Shown one piece after another: positions 56,141 to 64,000 of a stretch of 64,000 bases of DNA. How positions within the stretch are numbered: position 1 is the first letter of the stretch; each line of letters starts with the position of its first letter. The notes under the pieces are model-generated. The model was not told the DNA's origin. It ran no database searches and saw only the letters and a list, made by a program, of their open reading frames with translations. The position numbers were made by a program, and so were the translations under genes. The DNA comes from Dugong dugon (lineage: Eukaryota > Chordata > Mammalia > Sirenia > Dugongidae), in the NCBI GenBank assembly GCA_030035585.1, contig CM057469.1:14192501-14256500 (forward strand). The letters run 5' to 3'.

Positions 56141-56618
56141 GGTCACCTTTCAATGGAGGTCTTCTATAAAGTGTGTCATCATCACTGAATACTCATATTT
56201 TGAAGTCTTTGGATACTTTAAAGTATTATTTTGTGTATGTTGTAATAAAATGTGGTTTTTGTTTTATACATCCATAAAGTTAAAGGGTGGAATTGAGTAA
56301 GTTTTAGGTTCTTTTCTATCTGAAGTGCTATAATTCAAACACAAATTTTCTGGAATTACAACCATCATTTGAAAGTCTTCAAGATAAACAGCAACTGTGA
56401 GGAAGCTGCAGGGTGGGGAATACGCCTGGCCAGGCTCCTTCACACTGGGGCATGTTCTCTCACCGCAGAAGGGCTGCAGGGCTACTGAGCCCAAGCAGGG
56501 TGGCTCTACTCTCTTGTTACAGAAGATTGGTAGAAGACCTTAAAAGGGCTAGAGGCTGTAGGGACTCTGGCAGCTATAGTTTCTGCCCAGATTTGCACCC
56601 AGCATCAGGCTTGGTGAG
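56141..56618. other. No recognised feature
   Basis: AT-rich to 56400, then GC-richer. A 128-codon frame at 56413-56799 runs into the adjacent LTR and has no recognised domain. Confidence 0.4.
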
Positions 56619-57058
56619 TGTATTTATTTCTTGCGGCTGCTATGACAAAATACCACAAATCAGGTGTTTTGTAAGAACAGAAATTTATTCTTTCACAGTT
56701 TTGGAGGCTAGAAGTCTGAGTTCAGAGGGTCAGCAGGGCCACGCTCTCTCTGAAGTCCCCAGGGGAAGATCCTTTCTTGTCTCTGTGAGCAGCTGGTAGC
56801 ATCAGGCCCTCCTTACAGCTGCAGGTATAACTTCATGGCCACGTGTCCATCTTCCCTCTGTATGTCTCTCTCTGTCTCTTCTCTTTTGTAGAACACCACT
56901 AAGATTAGATTAGGACCCACCTTCCTCCTATATGACCTCATACCAACTTAACTGATAACATCTTCAAAGATCCTATTGCCAACCAAGGTCATGTTCATAG
57001 GTACCAGGGGTTAGGACTTCAGCATAGCTTTCTGTGGGACAAAATTTAATCTGTAACA
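56619..57058 (-). mobile_element. Solo MLT1-type LTR
   Basis: Antisense: ctgctatgacaaaatacc, cacagttttggaggctag, taacttaactgataac-type text, ending atctgtaaca. Flanks GTGAG (56614-56618) and GTGAA (57059-57063), four of five matching. Confidence 0.82.
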
Positions 57059-57911
57059 GTGAATGCTAACCCATTGCCTTCACTCATGGAGCGGCTCATG
57101 TCATTCACTGACTGATTTATTCATTCACTCACTCATTTTCTCTCTCGCCTCCCATTCCCTCCATCTCCTTCCACCAATTCTCCTCTTCTCCGCAACTCTG
57201 AGGGGCAGGCAAGATTGGATGCCCAGGTGTGGACTGGGCCTAGAGGGACACGCACCCTACATTTTCCATAGTGTGGCTATAAGACTCCATTGCTAACTCT
57301 TCCATATGATCTGCAACTCCTTTTTCCCTCCTACAGATTACACCATCCTTCCTAGACTTTCATCATAGATTCATAGATGCTTCATTTCACTAATAAGGAA
57401 ACTGAGGCCATGAGGGGGACCAGTGACTCGCCTAAAATCTCACAGCCGCTTATGGCGTAACTTTCATTCCTGAATAAAGCTTGAAAGTCACTCATCATAA
57501 GCTAAAAGTATCTTTAGACTTCTTACAGTCCATTTATCAGTTAATTTTTAGGCTAACTCTGGAACGAAGTTCAAAGTCTTCCTTGTAATCATCAGAAAGA
57601 AGGAATGAAAGGCCAGATCTGGCAGTTTCTGAGGCTATGGTCAGGTAGCAGATACTAGGATAATGTTGACTATAGGCCTAATACATTTGTATTTAAAAAC
57701 TCTTTTCCTTAACTAACCCAAACCAATGAAATGCAATCTGTAATGAACTTAGAAGTCTACTGAATTTTTTAACCTCACTCTTTTAAATTAGTTTAATATC
57801 ACCTCCAAAAAATTATATTTGGTGTTAGGAGCATTTTAGACTTCTAATATTGAGTAAAAATCGAATTACAAAGGAAATGTGTAAATAGAGTAACAAGAGA
57901 CGGTGACTTTC
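57059..57911. other. No gene; MIR at about 57380-57475 (plus)
   Basis: aaggaaactgaggccatgag then gactcgcctaaaatctcac is MIR. The rest is AT-leaning and unrecognised. Confidence 0.45.
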
Positions 57912-57965
57912 ACAGGACTAATAGGGTCGCTATGAGGTGGAATCAGCTCGATGGCAATGGGGTAA
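57912..57965 (+). repeat. SINE tail fragment
   Basis: gactaatagggtcgctatg, then gtggaatcagctcgatggc. Confidence 0.7.
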
Positions 57966-58038
57966 AAAGTTCATAGAAATTGTATGAATGATGACTGAAT
58001 GAATAATATATTACTCTGTATATGGTTACATATGCATA

Positions 58039-58204
58039 AACCAAAAAACCAAACCCATTGCCGTCGAGTCGATTCCAACTCATAGTGACCTTACAGGACA
58101 GAGTAGAACTTCCCCATAGGGTTTCCAAGGAGTGCCTGGTGAATCAAAGTGCCGACCTTTTGGTTAGCAGCCGAACTCTTAACCACTATGCCGCCAGGGT
58201 TTCC
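58039..58204 (-). repeat. AfroSINE-type SINE, short subtype, 11-bp target duplication
   Basis: Antisense: aaacccattgccgtcgagtc, ccttttggttagcagccg, tgccgccagggtttcc. ACATATGCATA at 58028-58038 and 58205-58215. Among the least diverged SINEs here. Confidence 0.92.
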
Positions 58205-58235
58205 ACATATGCATATATAAACCAAAAAATTAAAA

Positions 58236-58447
58236 AAAAAAAATTGCCATTGAGTTGATTCTGACTCATGGTGACCCCATGCGTTACAGAGTAGAACCGA
58301 GGACAAGATTTTCTTGGCTGTAATGTGGCTGCAAAGTTTACCGAAGCAGATCACCAGTCCTGTCTTCCATGGAGCAGGTGGGTGGGTTCAAACTGCCAAC
58401 CTTTACATTAGCAGTCAACTGCAAACCGCTTGCATTTCCAGGCTCCT
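58236..58447 (-). repeat. AfroSINE-type SINE, long subtype
   Basis: Antisense, after an A run: attgccattgagttgattct, cttggctgtaatgtggctgc, gggttcaaactgccaacc. Carries a small insertion near 58305. Confidence 0.85.
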
Positions 58448-60218
58448 ATATCCAAATATAAATATTCACTATTAAGTCAAGGTAATAACCACTAATTGGT
58501 GGTAGTTGTTTTTCCTTTGGCATGAATGCTCAAACATTTCCCGCCTTAAGACACATAAGCGGCAAGGCTTCCCCTCTTGCTTCCTGGCTGTTCAATTGTA
58601 TTACCTACCTAAAATAATATCATCTCTGAAGTTATTTTACGAGCCTGTGTGTCCAGAGAAGGCTGCGTATGTCTAAGGCTCTGCTCATCTTTGGGAAAGG
58701 AACAGCCTTTTCCTCAAAATGCTCTGTCTGTTGCATGAGGGAGCCAGCTTCTAGATAAACTGGTCTAGAATGGGTTAGAAAAATAGCCCCGGGAAGGACC
58801 CATAACAAGCAGGCCAAAGGAGACAGCAGAAACCTAGCACAAAGGCCATTTAGAAAGGAATGGGCTATGAGCGTTTGTTCTAAATCTATAAAAAGGGTAA
58901 TTACTTTGACAAGTAATTCATTTTCTCCCCCGTAAAGGCAGCTGTAAATGGGTTATAAATAAGTGATTGCTCATAATTCATTAAAAATAAGAGGATGGGA
59001 AAAGTTTTAAGGAAGCATGAGCTTTAAGGAGAGCCTTCAAAATTCAAGAAAGTTTACAGAAGAAGCAAGTGGCACGAGCTCCCCTCCCCCACCCCAGACA
59101 TGGCATTGATATAACTAACAGAGAATGTTTTCCTTCAAATGGGGCTGGTTCTTCTAGTTCCTGTCTGTGGTGGGCACATTGCTGGATGCTGACCTTCCTC
59201 AGATCTTCTTCCTCCGCAGGAGCAGGCAGTGCAGTATAGGAGGTAGAACACTGGACTTGTAATCAGAAGAATTAAAATCAAGTCCTGGATCTGCCACTCC
59301 CTGTAACCTTGGGCAAATCACTTAATTTCCTTGCGTCAGCTGCATAATGGGATAACCGTAGTACTGACTCATAGCGTGGTTGTGAACGGTGCTTGTCTTA
59401 CGCATTCAACAGATAAATGATTTGGGATTGAAGTCCTACCTTATGTTGGGGACAGGAGAAGATGCTGAGGACAAACACCAGGGTCCCAGCCCTTCAGGAA
59501 CACAAAGTTCCTCTATCCAGGGCTCGCTTCAGACCACCTGGGTTCGGATCCCTGGGAAAGGGGCCCAAGCACTGGTATCTTGTACACGTTCCCCAGGTGA
59601 GCTCAGGGCAAAGGACCACTTGCTGGTGGAGGCAGACTGCTAAACGTCACAATGAAGGTAAAACTCTAAATGGAAGTCAAGAGAAGCTTCACAGGTGGGA
59701 GGAAGGTGTTGAGGGATGACAAGTGTTTGCTGGCAGAGAAAACCCACTGAACAGCGGCAGGGTGCATTGGGTCTTGTAGCTGAAAGTGGTTGAAGCATGG
59801 CATGTATTTGCTCTGGCTCAGGAGATGAGTTAGAGGTCTCAATGAAGGTGTAATGATGGAGAAATGGAGTGCTGTGCTATTATGAAGGCAAAGGGGAGTC
59901 ACTGGGAGTTTTAAAGAATGGAGTGAGATTTAGTTAGGAAGGTTTCAGATTCCAGAAAGGGGTGCAAACTGAAGGCAGAGAACCAGTTAGTCTTGCAAGT
60001 ATCCAGATATGGGATATGAGAGTTACATGAATGGGAGTAATATCTCCAGTTAGCCCTGCTCATGCTCTTTCTTTGTCTGGAGACACATAGGGTACAAAGG
60101 ACTCTAACCATAGTCTTCCTTTCAAAGGCCAGAACACTCCCAGGGAACTGACCTCCACCACCAAGGCTGGCCTCCTCCAGCTACAGTCTCTGCTCCAGAC
60201 CTTTTCTTCTTCTTATTC
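58448..60218. other. No gene; repeat-poor AT-rich block at about 58860-59060, MIR at 59230-59400 (minus)
   Basis: 58860-59000 has many taatt and ttcatt motifs and no named repeat. 59230-59400 (gtcctggatctgccactcc, gggcaaatcacttaatttcc) is antisense MIR. 59450-60110 has weak L2-like text (cccagcccttcaggaacac). Confidence 0.45.
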
Positions 60219-60223
60219 CCAAG

Positions 60224-60719
60224 TGTTATGGCTAAGGTTATGTGTCAACTTGACTAGGCCATGATTCTCAGTGGTTTGGCAGATAGTATGTGATCATCTT
60301 CCATTTTGTGATCTTATTCAATTAGTTGAAAGAAGAGTTTCCCTGAAGTATGGCCTGCATCCAGTATACATGGGTAGTCTGGCAAAGCTTGCTCTCTTGA
60401 TCCTACATCCTACTTGGTATCCTCTGACCTCTGGTTCTTGGGATGCAAGCCAGCAGCCTTCCGCCTGACCTGCAGATTTTGGGATTCATTTGCTCCTGCA
60501 ACCCTGTGAGCCAGCAGCCTCCTGCCTGACTTGCTGATTTTGGTTTGTCAGCCCCTGCAACCACATGAGTCAGGAGAAACTTCCAGCCTGACGCCTGACC
60601 CAAGGATTTGGGACTGGCCAGTCTCCACAACTGTGTGAGCCATTTCATGTATATATGTATTTATATATAATATATCCACTTCACTGGTTTTCCTCCTCTA
60701 GAGAACCCAGCCTAAGACA
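60224..60719 (+). mobile_element. Solo LTR with perfect 5-bp target duplication (same family as 22438-22947)
   Basis: 496 bp from TGTTATGGCTAAGG to CAGCCTAAGACA. CCAAG stands at 60219-60223 and 60720-60724. TG...CA ends and the 5-bp duplication fit an ERV-type LTR; the lineage (ERVL or MaLR) is uncertain. Internal blocks with cctgcaaccctgtgagccag and cccctgcaaccacatgagtc are locally repeated. No coding interior. Confidence 0.85.
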
Positions 60720-60724
60720 CCAAG

Positions 60725-61197
60725 GAAATAATGATCTGTGCCTCCTGCTTGCAGGACCCTTTATGATGTGGCGGGAGGATAGTTTTGGAGACATGGCTGT
60801 GATCCAAAGAAACGATCTTGGTAGTAGAAATTTAAAGTGCCTTTGTTCATACATTTGTGAGGTAGCAGTTTTTGTTTGATTGTTTTGTTTTGCCAAAGCA
60901 CCTGCTCCAACACTAGGGCTTGAATAACTCAGCTGCTACTCCAGTGACTGCCTGGTGTTTTGGTTAAGCAGACCACATAGAGGTGGGTGGACAGAATTGC
61001 TCTTCTTGATTCCCAACACTTTTACAAACGCTGATCCAGCTCTGTCAAATGTCCTTCTCCCTTTCTCTGCCTGGGCAGAGAAATTTCCACTCATTAGAGA
61101 AGAAGCATAGAAGCATAGGTAAGCACCTAACTGGGTACCAGATTGCATGGACTCTATTTTGGCTGAGTTACTTATTATCTATGTATACTAAGTATTT
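60725..61197. other. No recognised feature
   Basis: Mixed sequence with short chance frames only. Confidence 0.4.
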
Positions 61198-61727
61198 CAC
61201 TGGGCAAATCTGCTGCAAAAGACATCTTTCAAGTGTTAAAAAGCAAAGATGTCACCTTGAGGATTAAGGTGCACCTGACCCAAGCCATGACATTTTCAGT
61301 CACCTCATGTGCACACGAAAGCTGGACAAGGAATAAGTAAGACTGAAGAAGAATTGATGCCTTTGAATTACAGTGTTGGGAAAGAATATTGAATATACCA
61401 TGGACTGCCAAAAGAATGAACAAATCTGTCTTGGAAGAAGTACGGCCAGAGTGCTCCTTGGAAGCGAGGATGGTGAGACTTCGTGTCACATACTTTGGAC
61501 ATGTTATCAGAAGGCAACAGTCCCTGGAGAAGGACATTATGCTTCATAAGGTAGAGGGTCAGTGAATAAGAAGACCCTCAACAAGATGGATTGACATAGT
61601 GGCTGCAACAATGGACTCAACATAGCAATGATTGTGAGGATGGTGCAGAACCGGGCAGTGTTTTGTTCTGCTGTAAACAGGGTCGCTATGAGTCGGAACC
61701 AACTTGATGGCACCTAACAACAACAAT
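61198..61727 (+). repeat. RTE 3' region, 5'-truncated
   Basis: actgggcaaatctgctgc, gatgtcaccttgaggatt, gaatattgaatataccatgg, gtcggaaccaacttgatggc and acctaacaacaacaatt match 40695-41223 in order, with small deletions. Confidence 0.9.
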
Positions 61728-61900
61728 TATTAGCTGTGCTAATCTTGAGCAAATCCCTTAACTTCCCTGTGCATCATTTGTCTCATCTATATATGGGATC
61801 AAAAACAATTTTTAACCCATGGCAATGTGACTAAGATTAAGTGAGCTACTAGTTGTAAAGCTCTTAGAATGGTGCCTGACACACTACAAATATTGTTGTG
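61728..61900 (-). repeat. MIR
   Basis: cttgagcaaatcccttaac, tgtctcatctatatatggg and gaatggtgcctgacac are antisense MIR; an RTE insertion adjoins it. Confidence 0.65.
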
Positions 61901-61914
61901 TTTGTTATTGTCAT

Positions 61915-62110
61915 CTTTAAAATCCTAGCTCCAGTACCTCTTCCTCAACACCCTGATGAATTGTCCTTCTGTTATTATTTGCTACCATTTGTATTGCAAC
62001 TATTTATTGACATATTTCTCTATATGCTTCAAATTGAATTCCCTGAGGACAGGACTTGTCTCATTTTTTGCCTGGTGTAGCTCTTGAGCATAATAAGTGC
62101 TCTCTACCTG
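61915..62110 (+). repeat. L2 LINE 3' end
   Basis: gctccagtacctcttcctc, gaggacaggacttgtctc and gcataataagtgctctc keep L2 3' order. Confidence 0.65.
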
Positions 62111-62824
62111 TTTATGGTATGAGTCTGACTTCGTTTTATTAATTTAATAAAATAAAAAGTACCAAAGCATTTTCACAATCAGCAATAATCTTTTACTGTG
62201 TTTTAGAAGCTGAGATTTGATTCTCATGCACTGCAAAAGGGCTTAGACAGGCAAAGACATTTCAATACCTTTTGTTTTTTGCCATTAAAACTTTTGCCTT
62301 ACTTGTGGCATTTTCTTGCTGCAAATCCTATAAAATATTTAGTTTCCTAAGCACCCTGAAGTGTGATCCTTTTGAAGAGACTCCTGTCTGGAAATGTCAG
62401 GTATAATTTATTAACTCCTGTTTCTTGCATACTTACCGTTGTAGTGTTGCATTTCTGATGGGAGCTGAATCACAAAAACAATGTGGGTGTTGAAACAGAC
62501 AAATGTGCCAAGGTTGAATCAGAGGAACCATTTTGGAATTACTTGCAACTTTAGCAGATGCTTTGTGAAGTCGATACACTGGATGATTTCGGCTCTCGGG
62601 AGAGTAACACACGCTTCTGCCTTGAAGCTTCGGCTTTGGCTGTTCCCTCTGCCTGGCTGCGGTTCTCCCAGATGTCCACCAGGCTAATTCCCTCACTTTC
62701 TGCAAGTTTTTGCTCAAATCTCACTCTTCACGATCCTATAGCCGGCCTGCCCCTCCTCAGGCACTCCTGATTCCCCTTAGTCTTCTACTTTCTCCCCTCT
62801 ACCATTTTATCACTTTCTAATAAT
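62111..62824. other. No gene; L2 at about 62620-62824
   Basis: gcaagtttttgctcaaatc then ggcactcctgattcccc is L2 plus strand. The AT-rich part before it (62111-62600) is unrecognised. Confidence 0.5.
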
Positions 62825-62964
62825 CTAGCCCTGGTGGTGTAGTGGTTAAGAGCTCAGCTGCTAACCAAAAGGTCAGCAGTTCAAATCCACCAGCTGGTCC
62901 TTGGAAACCCTATGGGACAGTTCTATTCCCTATGGGTCAGAACTGACTCGACAGCACCTAACAA
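62825..62964 (+). repeat. AfroSINE-type SINE, short subtype
   Basis: agccctggtggtgtagtgg, gcagttcaaatccaccagc, gactcgacagcacctaac. A 3' deletion removes part of the tctgtcctatagggtc segment. Confidence 0.88.
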
Positions 62965-62977
62965 CAGTAACAGTAGT

Positions 62978-63189
62978 CTAGGAGTCCCTGGATGGCACAG
63001 TGGTTAAGCACTTGACTACTAGCTGGAAAGTTGGAGGTTCAAACCCACCCAGAGGTGCCTCGGAAGACAGGCCTGGCGCTTTCCTTCTGAAAGGTCACAG
63101 CCTGGAAAACCCTATGGAGCAGTTCTACTCTGTACACACGAGGTCACCATGAGTCAGAACCAACTCGACTGCAACTCACAACAGCAACA
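62978..63189 (+). repeat. AfroSINE-type SINE, long subtype
   Basis: ggagtccctggatggcac, ggttcaaacccacccagagg, gagtcagaaccaactcgac, ending caacagcaacac. Sits 13 bp after the previous SINE in the same orientation. Confidence 0.9.
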
Positions 63190-63719
63190 CATGGGCAAAT
63201 TTTTCTTCACATTAGACTTTCTCCTCGACTTTCACTTACCTCACTAGCCACTGCACAATCTCCCTATTTTGGAGTTCTTGGTTGTATCTTTCATTGAAAT
63301 GTAAACACATACTGCTGGGGAGGTAAATCTTTCGCTATCTAATAGACCTTTAACTTCTAAGACTTGTTCTTTCACCCAGACACCAGTAAAATTTGCTCAG
63401 AAAGCCAAATGAAGCAGAAACATGATAATATTCATGTCCTCCCAGGGCCTCAATTAAGATGGTTGTTTTTGAAGCAAGGAGGAGTGTTAGGACATTGATT
63501 CCTATGAAGAGTTGATGGGTCTTTTGGGAAATTCCTATAATGAACAACCAGGTTGTTCGCTTGGGCAAAAGTATTCTGGAATGGTGAAGCTGTGCTAATA
63601 AAGACAACAGAATAGTAAAGTTATGCTAACATACACAATAAAGGGAGGGGGAATATAGGTAGTTTCAGTTTTCTGCTGAATGAATGGAAGGGAAGGGAAC
63701 CAAGATTTGTCAAACATCT
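63190..63719. other. No recognised feature
   Basis: Mixed sequence; the 85-codon antisense frame at 63350-63607 has no recognisable family. Confidence 0.4.
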
Positions 63720-63767
63720 GTTGTTGTTAGTTGCCTTCAAGTCAATTCCAATTCATGGTAACCTTTT
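63720..63767 (-). repeat. RTE or SINE tail, heavily truncated
   Basis: gttgttgttagttgccttc then aagtcaattccaattcatgg is the antisense terminal tail only. Confidence 0.65.
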
Positions 63768-63778
63768 TTTGTGTATCA

Positions 63779-63997
63779 CAAAAAACAAACCAGTTGCCAT
63801 CCAGTGGACTCCAACTCATGGTGACCCTATATGTGTCAGAGTAGAACTGTGCTCCACAGGGTTTTTAAGGCTGTGACGTTTTGGAAGCAGATCATCAGGC
63901 CTTGTTTTCAAGGTGCCTCTGAGTGGGTGAGTTCAAACTGGCAACCTTTATGGTTAGTAGTCTAGTGCTTAACCATTGGCACCACCTAGGGACTCCT
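63779..63997 (-). repeat. AfroSINE-type SINE, long subtype
   Basis: Antisense: aaccagttgccatccagtgg, gcagatcatcaggcc, gcaccacctagggactcc. Confidence 0.88.
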
Positions 63998-64000
63998 AGT

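Noticed and set aside
62825..63189. Regularly spaced repeats as a CRISPR-like array
   Set aside because: They are dispersed tRNA-derived SINEs in a mammalian genome, on both strands and with irregular spacing.
1..64000. Host gene exons
   Set aside because: No frame outside transposons showed recognisable protein domains with splice-like boundaries. An intron or an unannotated non-coding RNA gene cannot be excluded from sequence alone.

Overview
This window is mammalian nuclear DNA made almost entirely of interspersed repeats, and I can support no host protein-coding exon in it. The organism is most likely an elephant or a close afrotherian relative. About 28 copies or pieces of a tRNA-headed SINE of the AfroSINE type are scattered through it, and their 3' ends (read as ctatgagtcgga, then cgacggcacctaacaac) match the 3' end of an RTE/BovB-like LINE that is also present about twelve times. 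Older mammal-wide repeats (MIR, L2, L1M, MLT1-type LTRs, Tigger) lie underneath. The assignment rests on recognising these families by eye; no database search was run.

Layout: 1-9.2 kb is an old landscape of L2, MIR, SINEs and one solo LTR (5765-6183, 5-bp target duplication). From 9.15 to 18.0 kb an ancient L1M 3' end is interrupted first by an RTE tail (9291-9538, 9-bp duplication) and then by an 8.2-kb full-length minus-strand L1 (9735-17976, perfect 16-bp duplication). That L1 has an intact ORF1, an ORF2 with every EN, RT and Cys motif but one in-frame TGA near its end, a small open frame overlapping the ORF2 start codon, a CpG-rich 5'UTR built of about 266-bp monomers, and an internally repeated 3'UTR. 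From 18.0 to 29.4 kb come two more solo LTRs with duplications, another LTR nested inside an RTE tail, an older LTR, paired SINEs and L2/MIR debris. From 29.4 to 35.2 kb an L1 3' end and a Tigger1 transposase fragment are followed by a second, decayed L1 (30.26-35.1 kb) that stops almost exactly at the ORF2 start.

From 35.2 to 46 kb the main element is a 2.1-kb RTE (39135-41223, 10-bp duplication) that keeps both ends but lacks most of its reverse transcriptase. From 46 to 64 kb there are MLT1 LTRs, a truncated L1 3'UTR (18-bp duplication), a Tigger-like MITE, many SINEs including a three-in-a-row cluster at 50.8-51.3 kb, a tRNA-Gly-headed SINE, a second LTR of the nested type with a perfect 5-bp duplication (60224-60719), and two LINE fragments.

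The elements are linked by parasitism. The L1 EN/RT mobilises itself and can act on A-tailed RNAs. The RTE and the SINEs share a 3' tail, so the SINEs were presumably copied by RTE machinery. Most of the apparent open frames are antisense shadows of LINE ORFs or chance frames in repeats.
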